DNA of 51,247 nt from Cellulomonas sp. (lineage in GTDB: Bacteria; Actinomycetota; Actinomycetes; Actinomycetales; Cellulomonadaceae): contig NZ_JADGMY010000006.1 of the NCBI RefSeq assembly GCF_015234515.1, positions 1 to 51,247 of the forward strand. Reading direction: 5' to 3'. The notes beneath the pieces are model-generated. The model was not told the DNA's origin and did not search any database. It saw only the letters and a list, made by a program, of their open reading frames with translations. The translations under genes and the position numbers were made by a program. Below, piece after piece: positions 18,287 through 26,100 of this stretch. How positions within the stretch are numbered: the stretch's first letter is position 1; the number at the start of each line of letters is the position of its first letter.

Positions 18287-19828
18287 ATGCGGAACGGGCC
18301 GACGGCGGGGCGAGCCCTCACCGTGCCCGCCGACGCCGCACGCCGCCCGGCGTCCCACGTCACCGTCCGCGGTCGGCTGATGACGTCCGTCGTGGCCCTG
18401 ACCGCCGCTGCCATGACCATCTCCGGCGTCACGGGGCTCGCGCTCCAGCTGCGCGCGACCGACGCCCGCATCGACGACTCCCTGACCCGCGCGGTCAGCG
18501 CGCTGCGGACCAGCGTGGTCGAGGGAGAGCCGCAGCCCGACGGGTCGCGGGTCCCCTGGACCTCCGTGCAGACGCTGCTGCAGAAGGCGGTCGAGGCGCG
18601 CGTCCCGGGCGAGCACGAGGGCGTGCTCTCGATGCTCGACGGGACGTTCTTCATGCGCCCGGCCGACGAGACCCGCGCGGTGCGGCTCGACACCGACGAG
18701 GAGCTGATGGCCTGGCTGCGCGCGCTGCCGGCCGACGACCCGCTCGCCGGCTTCCCGCGGACGGTGCGCACGTCGGTCACCGAGTACCGGCTGGTCGCCG
18801 TCCCGGTGCACCTGGAGGCGGATCCCGCCGTCGCCGGCATGTTCGTGGTCGCGTCGGACCGCACCGCGCAGAACGCGGGCGTGTGGCGGATCTTCCTGAC
18901 GTACTCGGCGGTCGGGGTCGCCGCGCTGGTCGTCACGTCGCTCGTCGCGTGGTTCGTGGTCGGACGCATGCTGCGTCCGGTGCGCGTCCTGCGCGACACG
19001 GTGCGACGCGTGACCGAGTCGGACCTGTCGGAGCGCATCGAGGTCACCGGCAAGGACGACCTGGCGGACCTGGCCGCGTCCGTGAACTCGATGCTGCAGC
19101 GCCTCGAGCGCGCGTTCGGCTCCCAGCGCGAGCTGCTGGACGACGTGGGGCACGAGCTGCGGACCCCCCTGACGATCGTGCGCGGCCACCTCGAGCTGCT
19201 CGACCCGGGCGACGAGGTCGACGTGCGCGCGACGCAGTCGCTGGTGCTCGACGAGCTCGACCGCATGCAACGGCTCGTCGACGACCTCGTGACCCTGGCG
19301 ACCGCGGACCGCCCGGACTTCGTCCGTCGCGCACCCGTCGACGTGGGACGTCTGACCGACGACGTGCTGGAGAAGGCCCGCGGCCTGGGTGGGCGCCGTT
19401 TCGTCGTCGTCGCGCGGGCCGACGTGGTGGTCGACCTCGACGCCCAGCGCATCACCCAGGCGTGGCTGCAGCTGCTCGCCAACGCCGTGCGCTTCTCCGG
19501 CCCCCAGGCCGTGGTGCGACTCGGCAGCGAGGTCGCGGGCGGACGCCTGCTGGTCTGGGTGCGCGACGAGGGACCGGGTGTCCCAGCCGCGGAGGAGTCG
19601 CGCATCTTCGAGCGCTTCCACCGGGGCCAGGCCGACCGCGTGCAGCACGGCGCGGGCCTGGGCCTGCCGATCGTCGCGGCCATCGCCGCCGCTCACGGGG
19701 GACGCGTGTTCCTCGAGCACCCTCCTCCCGGCGCCGGTCCCGGCGTCGGTTTCGTCCTCGACCTGCCTGCCGTCGGCCTCCTCGACGGCGAGGCCGAGTC
19801 GTTCGAGCTCGTGGAGCGCCACCGATGA
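18287..19828 (+). CDS. Two-component sensor histidine kinase, HAMP-containing
   Basis: 513 residues. Topology: transmembrane helix (about 30-50), extracytoplasmic sensor region of about 150 residues, second helix (about 205-230, SAVGVAALVVTSLVAWFVV), HAMP linker (RVLRDTVRRVTESDLSERI), HisKA with H289 (DDVGHELRTPLTIVRGH), and HATPase_c with N-box LLANAVRFS, DEGPGVP, FERF and GAGLGLPIV. It autophosphorylates in response to an unknown external signal and pairs with the OmpR-type regulator, whose ATG overlaps its stop. The layout is like MprB/BaeS-type envelope-stress kinases, but the signal cannot be read. Confidence 0.95.
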   Translation: MRNGPTAGRALTVPADAARRPASHVTVRGRLMTSVVALTAAAMTISGVTGLALQLRATDARIDDSLTRAVSALRTSVVEGEPQPDGSRVPWTSVQTLLQKAVEARVPGEHEGVLSMLDGTFFMRPADETRAVRLDTDEELMAWLRALPADDPLAGFPRTVRTSVTEYRLVAVPVHLEADPAVAGMFVVASDRTAQNAGVWRIFLTYSAVGVAALVVTSLVAWFVVGRMLRPVRVLRDTVRRVTESDLSERIEVTGKDDLADLAASVNSMLQRLERAFGSQRELLDDVGHELRTPLTIVRGHLELLDPGDEVDVRATQSLVLDELDRMQRLVDDLVTLATADRPDFVRRAPVDVGRLTDDVLEKARGLGGRRFVVVARADVVVDLDAQRITQAWLQLLANAVRFSGPQAVVRLGSEVAGGRLLVWVRDEGPGVPAAEESRIFERFHRGQADRVQHGAGLGLPIVAAIAAAHGGRVFLEHPPPGAGPGVGFVLDLPAVGLLDGEAESFELVERHR

Positions 19829-20499
19829 CACACATCCTCATCGCCGAGGACGAGGAGCGCATCGCCTCCTTCGTCGCCAAGGGGCTGCGCGCCCACGGGT
19901 ACGAGGCGACCGCCGTGCTGACCGGGGAGGCGGCCCTGGAGCGCGTCGAGGCAGGCGGGATCGACCTGCTGGTGCTCGACCTGGGGCTGGGCGACATGGA
20001 CGGCTTCGAGGTCCTGCGCCACCTGCGCACGGAGGGCTACGAGCTCCCGGTGATCCTGCTGACCGCCCGGTCGTCGGTGACCGACACGGTGACGGGCCTG
20101 GAGTCCGGGGCCGACGACTACATGGCCAAGCCGTTCCGGTTCGAGGAGCTCCTCGCGCGCGTCCGGCTGCGGCTGCGCAGCCAGCCGGCCGCGACCGCTC
20201 GCGGCAACGTCCTCACGCACGGCCGGCTGCAGCTCGACCTGCGCACGCGCCGCATGAAGGTCGACGACACCGAGGTCGACCTCTCGGCGCGGGAGTTCGC
20301 TCTCGCGGAGACGTTCATGCGCAACCCGGGGGACGTGCTGACGCGCGAGCGGCTCCTGTCGGAGGTGTGGGGCTACGACTTCGACCCGGGCTCGAACGTC
20401 GTCGACGTGTACGTCCGTTACCTGCGCCGCAAGCTCGGCGCCGAGCACTTCGACACCATCCGCGGTGTCGGCTACCGCCTCGTCGACGCGTCGGCGTGA
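19825..20499 (+). CDS. Response regulator, OmpR/PhoB family
   Basis: 224 residues. Receiver domain with acidic pocket (IAEDEER), phospho-acceptor D52 (LLVLDLGLGDMDGF) and lysine K102 (DDYMAKPF). The C-terminal winged helix (about 125-222: VDLSAREFALAETFMRNPGDV, SNVVDVYVRYLRRKLG, IRGVGYRL) binds DNA. The ATG overlaps the TGA of the preceding kinase gene, so they are a cognate pair. A 63-nt gap separates it from the adenosine deaminase gene. Confidence 0.95.
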   Translation: MTHILIAEDEERIASFVAKGLRAHGYEATAVLTGEAALERVEAGGIDLLVLDLGLGDMDGFEVLRHLRTEGYELPVILLTARSSVTDTVTGLESGADDYMAKPFRFEELLARVRLRLRSQPAATARGNVLTHGRLQLDLRTRRMKVDDTEVDLSAREFALAETFMRNPGDVLTRERLLSEVWGYDFDPGSNVVDVYVRYLRRKLGAEHFDTIRGVGYRLVDASA

Positions 20500-20562
20500 C
20501 GGCCGTCCCCCTCACGCGGACCGGCTGCGCCGGCTCCCGCGTCCGCTGGCACACTGGCCCTG

Positions 20563-21594
20563 ATGCGTGATCTGAGCCTGCTGCCCAAGGCGCACCTGCA
20601 CCTGCACTTCACCGGCTCGATGCGTGTGGACACCCTCGCCGAGCTGGCCGACAGGCACGGCATCCGGCTCCCCCACGTCCTGCTCGACGACGACCCGCTG
20701 GTGGTTCCGGCCGGCGAGCGCGGGTGGTTCCGGTTCCAGCGGATGTACGACGCGGCACGGGCCTGCGTGCGCTCCGAGGCGGACATGCGCCGTCTCGTCG
20801 CCGAGGCCGCGGCGGACGACGCCGCCGAGGGCTCCGGTCGCCTCGAGATCCAGGTGGACCCCACGTCGTACGCGCCGTTCGTCGGCGGGCTGACGCCGGC
20901 GCTGGAGATCGTCCTGGACGAGGCGCGTGCCGCGCAGGCGTCCACGGGCGTGGAGATCGGGGTCGTCGTGGCCGCCTCGCGCATGCGCCACCCGCTGGAC
21001 GCCCGGACGCTCGCGCGGCTCGCCGCGAAGCACGCCGGGGACGGCCCGGGCCAGGTCGTCGGGTTCGGGCTGTCCAACGACGAGCGGCGCGGGACGACCG
21101 CCGACTTCGCGGGTGCGTTCGCGATCGCCCACCGGGCCGGCCTGCTGTCCGTCCCGCACGGCGGTGAGCTGCTGGGGCCGGCGCACGTCGAGGAGGTGCT
21201 CGAGCACCTGCGGCCCGACCGGCTGGGGCACGGCGTGCGCAGCGCCGAGGACCCGCGCGTCCTGGCGCGCGTCCTCGAGGACGACGTCTCGCTCGAGGTG
21301 TGCCCCGCCTCCAACGTGTCGCTGGGGGTGTACGCCGCCCTGCGCGACGTACCGCTGCGCAGCCTCGTCGACGCGGGCGCGCGCGTGGCACTCGGTGCCG
21401 ACGACCCGCTGCTCTTCAGGTCCCGGCTGGTCGACCAGTACCGCATCGCCCGCGACCACCACGGGTTCACCGACGCGCAGCTGGCGGACCTCGCCCGGGC
21501 GTCGATCACCGCGAGCGCGGCGTCCCCGGGGACCCGGGCCCGCCTGCTCGCCGGCGTGGACGCGTGGCTCGCGACGGAGCCCGCCGCCGCCTGA
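20563..21594 (+). CDS. add: Adenosine deaminase family protein
   Basis: 343 residues, metal-dependent hydrolase (TIM barrel) that deaminates adenosine to inosine in purine salvage. Zn ligands H13 and H15 (AHLHLHFTG), the catalytic glutamate in HGGELLGP (usually HAGE), the histidine in DRLGHGVR, EVCPASNVSLG (usually ECPTSN) and the aspartates in LGADDPLLF are in order. The small departures in two motifs mean a related substrate, such as a modified adenosine or adenine, cannot be excluded. CACACT at -13 to -8 may be a leaderless -10. It is convergent with the secreted peptidase gene. Confidence 0.88.
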   Translation: MRDLSLLPKAHLHLHFTGSMRVDTLAELADRHGIRLPHVLLDDDPLVVPAGERGWFRFQRMYDAARACVRSEADMRRLVAEAAADDAAEGSGRLEIQVDPTSYAPFVGGLTPALEIVLDEARAAQASTGVEIGVVVAASRMRHPLDARTLARLAAKHAGDGPGQVVGFGLSNDERRGTTADFAGAFAIAHRAGLLSVPHGGELLGPAHVEEVLEHLRPDRLGHGVRSAEDPRVLARVLEDDVSLEVCPASNVSLGVYAALRDVPLRSLVDAGARVALGADDPLLFRSRLVDQYRIARDHHGFTDAQLADLARASITASAASPGTRARLLAGVDAWLATEPAAA

Positions 21595-21604
21595 CGACGC
21601 GGGA

Positions 21605-21635
21605 CGGGGGCTCGGCCGTCGTGGCCGCGCCCCCG
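21605..21635. terminator. Bidirectional terminator between add and the peptidase gene
   Basis: Twelve base pairs with one internal mismatch (arms 21605-21617 and 21623-21635) and a 5-nt loop, in the 61-bp gap between the convergent stops at 21594 and 21656. Confidence 0.7.
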
Positions 21636-21655
21636 CCCCTCATCCGCTCACGACG

Positions 21656-23467
21656 TCACGAGGAGCGCGGCGTCGAGCCGGGCACCGGCGGCACCACCGG
21701 CGGCAGGGCGCGCGGCGCCTGCGAGCCGCGGGACATCGGCTGGTCGACGAACGGCTGCACGTCGCCCGTGCACTGCGTGCCCTCGGCCGGCAGCTCACCG
21801 CCGATGAGGTAGCGGTCGATCGCCTCCGTGGCGCACGCGGACGTGCCGTACGCCGTGTGCCCCCAGTTGTCGGACGACAGCAGGCGGCTGTTCGGGAGCA
21901 CCTTCGCGGCCGCGACGGCACCCTCGTAGGCGGTCGCCGGGTCCCACAGGTTGCCGACGACCAGCACCGGCGAGGCGGTACGGGCGTCGAACCGTCCCGT
22001 CCACGCGTCCTCGTCGCGCGCGGTCCAGGCCTTGCTCGCGCACTGCGCGGACCCCCACGTCCACGACGGACCGAAGCCCGGCGCGAGCGCGTCCTGCCGG
22101 TCGGAGGCCGCGATCCAGTCCTCCGGCCGCCGGGGGTTCACGGAGTCGGTGCACAGCACCGCCGAGAAGGCCTCGGTCCCGTTGTAGTACGGGAACGCGA
22201 ACCCGAGCGCCGACGCCCGCTCGGTGCGGGTGCCGGCGTGCTCCGCCGCGATCTGCTGCTGCGCGCGCTCGTAGCCCAGCAGGGACGACAGCGCCTCGGC
22301 ACGGATCTCGGCGTTCTCGGGCGTCTCGGGCTGGAGCAGCCAGTGGACCGCCCAGGTGAGCACGTCGACGCCGGCGTACGCGTCCGGCGCGTACAGCGAG
22401 CTGAGCACGGCACCGACGAACACCGGCCAGTCGACGGTCACGATCAGCTCGTCGGTCTCCGGGTCGCGCAGCTCGACCGGCGTGGCGCGCAGACCCGCCG
22501 CCACCCCGTCCCACACGGCCCGCGGCTCACCGATCCCTGCTGTGCGGCACAGGTCGGGGCCGGCCTGCGCGCAACGGTCGAGGATCTCCTGCGCCGCACG
22601 CCATGCGGCGGTCCCCGAACCGAGGCGCTCGGTCACCGGGATGTTCGCGGTCGCGCGCGTCCCCGCCCACGCGAGCGGGTCGAGGACCCCGTCGATGGTG
22701 ACGGCACGCACGCGGTCGGGGAACATGTTGGCGTACACCTGGCCGAGGTAGCTGCCGTACGAGAAGCCCAGGAACGTCAGCTTCTCGTCGCCGACGGCCC
22801 GCCGTACGACGTCCATGTCACGCGCGACCTGCGCGGTCGACATCGACGCGCTGAGCGGCGCACCCGTCGTCGAGCACGCCTTGCCGAGCTTCCAGGCCGA
22901 GCCGACGTACGCCGCCGTCTGCTCCTCGCCCTGCGGGAACGGCACGGCCATGCCGGACAGCGCGGCGTCCTGCTCGCCGGCGTTGCGGAAGCACCGCACG
23001 TTCGACGAGTAGTTGGTGCCGCGCGGGTCCAGGCCGACGACGTCGAACTTCGCCAGCACCTCGGGCGACAGGAAGTACGGCGCGAAGGCCGCCATGTCGA
23101 CGCCCGAGCCGCCCGGCCCGCCCGGGTTGACGAAGAGCGAACCGATCCGCTGCGCGGGGTCCGTGGCCCGGACCCGCAGCAGCGCTACCTCGGTGATGCC
23201 CTTGCGCGGCTGGTCGTAGTCGAGCGGGAGCTCGACGGTGCCGCACTCGCTGCCCGGCATGAAGATGGACGAGCAGTCGTACCACCCCGGCTCGGGTGTC
23301 GGCACCCGGTCGACGCGGGCCGCCTCCGCGCGGCTCGTGCGGTCGTGGCCGGCGCCCGGCTTGCCGTGGGCGCTCGCGCCCGTGGCCGTGAACGCCGTGA
23401 CGGTCGTGGCCAGACAGGCCGCGACGGTCGTCACGGCGAGCGCACGGCGGAACTGTGCTTTCGTCAT
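21656..23467 (-). CDS. Secreted alpha/beta hydrolase, tripeptidyl-aminopeptidase-like (S33)
   Basis: 603 residues, longer than cytosolic S33 hydrolases but normal for the Streptomyces Tap/SlpD-type secreted group. Signal peptide at 1 to about 31 (FRRALAVTTVAACLA, cleavage near ASA-HG). Catalytic triad: S236 (GFSYGSYLG), D509 (NLWDPAT), H537 (DNWGHTAYG). FVNPGGPGGSGV near residue 115 is the family oxyanion segment. Four or more cysteines may form disulfides. It probably removes peptides from protein N-termini outside the cell. The ATG has AGGGGGAT just upstream; the open frame upstream of it is not conserved-looking. A transcript of its own is likely. Confidence 0.9.
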   Translation of the reverse strand: MTKAQFRRALAVTTVAACLATTVTAFTATGASAHGKPGAGHDRTSRAEAARVDRVPTPEPGWYDCSSIFMPGSECGTVELPLDYDQPRKGITEVALLRVRATDPAQRIGSLFVNPGGPGGSGVDMAAFAPYFLSPEVLAKFDVVGLDPRGTNYSSNVRCFRNAGEQDAALSGMAVPFPQGEEQTAAYVGSAWKLGKACSTTGAPLSASMSTAQVARDMDVVRRAVGDEKLTFLGFSYGSYLGQVYANMFPDRVRAVTIDGVLDPLAWAGTRATANIPVTERLGSGTAAWRAAQEILDRCAQAGPDLCRTAGIGEPRAVWDGVAAGLRATPVELRDPETDELIVTVDWPVFVGAVLSSLYAPDAYAGVDVLTWAVHWLLQPETPENAEIRAEALSSLLGYERAQQQIAAEHAGTRTERASALGFAFPYYNGTEAFSAVLCTDSVNPRRPEDWIAASDRQDALAPGFGPSWTWGSAQCASKAWTARDEDAWTGRFDARTASPVLVVGNLWDPATAYEGAVAAAKVLPNSRLLSSDNWGHTAYGTSACATEAIDRYLIGGELPAEGTQCTGDVQPFVDQPMSRGSQAPRALPPVVPPVPGSTPRSS

Positions 23468-23561
23468 GGTGATCCCCCTGGATCGCGCCCGCCGGTGCCC
23501 CTGCGACCCGGCCGTCGGCGCACCCACCACACTGGCTGCCGCGAGGTGCGCGGGACGTCGG

Positions 23562-23593
23562 CCGCAGGGCGGACTCCCGTGCCCGCCCTGCGG
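23562..23593. repeat. Inverted repeat upstream of the peptidase gene
   Basis: Perfect 11-bp arms CCGCAGGGCGG (23562-23572) and CCGCCCTGCGG (23583-23593) separated by 10 bp, about 95 bp before the peptidase start. It may be an operator or an RNA hairpin in the leader; no T-run favours a terminator. Confidence 0.55.
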
Positions 23594-23631
23594 TGGTTGT
23601 CCCGATCGGGGGGAAAGGTCTAGGTTCCCGC

Positions 23632-23657
23632 GCGCGGGGCGGACCGGCGCCCCGCGC
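23632..23657 (-). terminator. Terminator after murB
   Basis: Perfect 10-bp GC-rich stem (arms 23632-23641 and 23648-23657), 8 nt beyond the murB stop, followed on the minus strand by a moderately T-rich stretch containing CTAGACCTTTCC. Confidence 0.6.
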
Positions 23658-23664
23658 CGGCGCC

Positions 23665-24810
23665 TCAGAGGGTGACGCCGACCAGGACGGGCTCGGGCTC
23701 AAGGACGACGCCGAACCGGTCGCGCACACCGTCGCGGACCTCGCGGGCCAGCGCGAGCAGGTCGGCGGCGCGCGCGTCACCGCGGTTGGTCAGCGCGAGC
23801 GTGTGCTTGGTCGAGAGGGTCGCCGGCCCGGGTGCGCCGTGCCCGCGGCCGAAGCCCGCACGCTCGATCAGCCACGCGGCGCTCGTCTTCACGGACCCGT
23901 CGGGCATCGGCCAGCGGGGGGCGTCGGCGGGCAGCCCACCGGCGTCCGCCGCCGCGACGACGGGATTGGTGAAGAACGACCCGGCGCTCCACGTGTCGTG
24001 GTCGGCCCCGTCGAGCACCATGCCCTTGCGTGCCCGCAGCGCGAGCACCGCAGCGCGCACGTCCGCGAGCGGTGCGCGCTCCCCCACGGCCACGTCGAGC
24101 GCGCGGGCGAGCTCGGGGTAGGCCACGGGCGCCGACAGCGAGCCCTCCTTGACCTGGAACGTCACGTCGAGCACGACGTACCGGGGCGTCGGGCCCCACG
24201 GCGCGGCCGGGTCGGTCGCGTCCGGTCGCAACGACCGCTTGAGCACCGACGTCCGGTACCCGAACCCCAGGGACACGAACGGCAGCGTGCGGACCCGGCC
24301 GCGTCCGCGGTCCCACACGCGCACCTGCGCGACGGTCTGCGCGACCTCCTGGCCGTACGCACCGACGTTCTGGACCGGCGTCGCGCCCGTCGACCCGGGG
24401 ATGCCTGACAGCGCCTCGACCCCCACGAGCTCGTTGGCGACCGCGTACGCGACCACGTCGTCCCACACGGTCCCCGCGGGCACCGTGAGCGTGACGCCCC
24501 CGCACGCGGACGCGTCGGGCACCTCCACGCCGCCGCGCACGTCGCGCACGACGACCCCGGGGAACCCGTCGTCCGAGGCCAGCACGTTGGAGCCGCCGCC
24601 GAGCACGAGCAGCGGCTCGCCGGCCTCGTCGGCCGCACGCACCGCGGCGACCAGCTCGGCCTCGGACGTCGTCTCGAGGTAGCGCCCGACGGGTCCGCCG
24701 ACGCGCAGGGTCGTGAGGTCCGCGAGCGCGGGGGTGCCGGCGTGCGTCGGGACGGGCGGGTACGCCGACGCGGGGGCCGGGCCGGTCAGTGCGCAGGTGT
24801 CGGGCTCCAC
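23665..24810 (-). CDS. murB: UDP-N-acetylenolpyruvoylglucosamine reductase
   Basis: 381 residues. FAD enzyme that reduces UDP-GlcNAc-enolpyruvate to UDP-MurNAc in peptidoglycan synthesis. The FAD-binding part has LTTLRVGGP near the start, LVLGGGSNVL and ALSGIPGSTGATPVQNVGAYG; the catalytic serine lies in SAGSFFTNPV and the C-terminal domain carries AAWLIERAGF. Residues 1-28 are a short non-conserved N-terminal tail. The GTG at 24810 is supported by TAGCCT at exactly -12 to -7, so the mRNA may be leaderless; the TAG of that hexamer is also the stop codon of the MFS gene upstream. Confidence 0.96.
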   Translation of the reverse strand: MEPDTCALTGPAPASAYPPVPTHAGTPALADLTTLRVGGPVGRYLETTSEAELVAAVRAADEAGEPLLVLGGGSNVLASDDGFPGVVVRDVRGGVEVPDASACGGVTLTVPAGTVWDDVVAYAVANELVGVEALSGIPGSTGATPVQNVGAYGQEVAQTVAQVRVWDRGRGRVRTLPFVSLGFGYRTSVLKRSLRPDATDPAAPWGPTPRYVVLDVTFQVKEGSLSAPVAYPELARALDVAVGERAPLADVRAAVLALRARKGMVLDGADHDTWSAGSFFTNPVVAAADAGGLPADAPRWPMPDGSVKTSAAWLIERAGFGRGHGAPGPATLSTKHTLALTNRGDARAADLLALAREVRDGVRDRFGVVLEPEPVLVGVTL

Positions 24811-24816
24811 CCGGCC

Positions 24817-24822
24817 AGGCTA
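24817..24822 (-). promoter_or_regulatory. Leaderless -10 of murB, overlapping the upstream stop codon
   Basis: TAGCCT (minus strand) at exactly -12 to -7 from the murB GTG. Its first three bases are the TAG stop of the MFS gene ending at 24820. It suggests murB can be expressed independently of the transporters. Confidence 0.45.
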
Positions 24823-26100
24823 GACCGCGGGCGGCGCCGGGTGCTCCACGGCGTCGGCGTCGACCGGCGCACCCGTGCGCAGCAGCGGCCGCGCGGCGCC
24901 GGTGACCAGCAGACCGAGGGCCACGGGCGCGAGGATCGCCAGGAGCGCGTGCCGGTAGCCGACGTGCTCCGCGAGCAGCCCGAGCAGCGGGGGACCCGCG
25001 AGGAACGCGGCGTACCCGACCGTCGAGACGACCGCCACGCGCTGCGCGGCGCGCAGCGGGTCGTCGGCCGCCGCGCTCATGCCGACGGGGAAGCCGAGCG
25101 CCGCACCCGCGCCCCACACGACCACACCGACGAGCGCGAGCCACAGCTGGTCGGCCAGGCCGAAGACGAGCAGGCCGGCACCTGCCAGGCCGGCGCACAG
25201 CCGCAGCACGGCGACACGCCCGAAGCGGTCGAGCAGCGCCGTGCCGAACATCCGCATCGCGGTCATCGCCGTGACGAAGAGCCCGAAGGCGACCGCGCCC
25301 GTCGCGTGCGCGGTGCCGAAGCCGTCGACGACCGCGAGGCTCACCCAGTCGTTCGCCGCGCCCTCGGTGAGCGCCGCGGCGAGCGCCACCAGGCCGATGA
25401 GCAGCGTCCGCGGCTCGAGCCACGCCCCGAGCGCGCCCCGGGCACCGCCGGGCGCGCCGCCGCGCTGCACGTCCCGGTCCGTGTCGCCCCCGTGCCGGTC
25501 GGGTCCGTCGACGAACGCGCGCACCGCCACCGCGACGACGACCGTCGAGAGCCCCAGGACGACGGGCAGGTGCACCTGGACCGGCACGTGCAGCGCCGCC
25601 GCACCCGCGGCGACGCCGGCAGCTGCCATCGTCCCGACGGAGAAGCCCGCGTGGTAGCGCGGCATGACGGTGCGCCCGAGCCGCTGCTCGACGACCGCAC
25701 CCTCGATGTTCATCGCGGCGTCCCACACGCCCGCCCCGATGCCCGCGAGGACGAGCCCGGCACCGACCAGGACGACGTGCCCGAGGGCCACGCCCAGCGA
25801 CGCGAGCGCGAGGCCGGACGCGTTCGCGACCGCGAAGGCGAGCACCGTGCGACGCGCGCCCCAGCGCTCGACCACGAGGCCGGACAGGGGCAGCGACACC
25901 AGCGAGCCGAGCGCCCCGATGAGCAGCAGCACACCCATGCGCTCGGGCGTCAGCCCCAGCGCGTCGCGCACGGCCGGGAGCCGGGCAGCCCAGGAGGCGA
26001 AGTTCACGCCGGACAGCAGGAAGACGGTGAAGACCGCCGCAGAGGCGAGCCGGACGTCACGCGGACCGGGCGCGCGCCGGACGTCGGTCACTCCGCTCAT
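24820..26100 (-). CDS. MFS transporter (second of a tandem pair)
   Basis: 426 residues with 12 predicted membrane helices. Major facilitator, closest in feel to the YbjJ/FucP-like branch: NFASWAARLPAVRDALGL at the start, AAMNIEGAVVEQRLGR after helix 4, EGAANDWVSLAVVDGFG in the second half. The substrate is unknown. The ATG at 26100 overlaps the stop of the first MFS gene (ATGA), and many segments match that gene, so the two are a tandem duplication, probably acting together or as a heteromer. The LacI-type gene at 27685 likely controls both. Confidence 0.9.
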   Translation of the reverse strand: MSGVTDVRRAPGPRDVRLASAAVFTVFLLSGVNFASWAARLPAVRDALGLTPERMGVLLLIGALGSLVSLPLSGLVVERWGARRTVLAFAVANASGLALASLGVALGHVVLVGAGLVLAGIGAGVWDAAMNIEGAVVEQRLGRTVMPRYHAGFSVGTMAAAGVAAGAAALHVPVQVHLPVVLGLSTVVVAVAVRAFVDGPDRHGGDTDRDVQRGGAPGGARGALGAWLEPRTLLIGLVALAAALTEGAANDWVSLAVVDGFGTAHATGAVAFGLFVTAMTAMRMFGTALLDRFGRVAVLRLCAGLAGAGLLVFGLADQLWLALVGVVVWGAGAALGFPVGMSAAADDPLRAAQRVAVVSTVGYAAFLAGPPLLGLLAEHVGYRHALLAILAPVALGLLVTGAARPLLRTGAPVDADAVEHPAPPAV

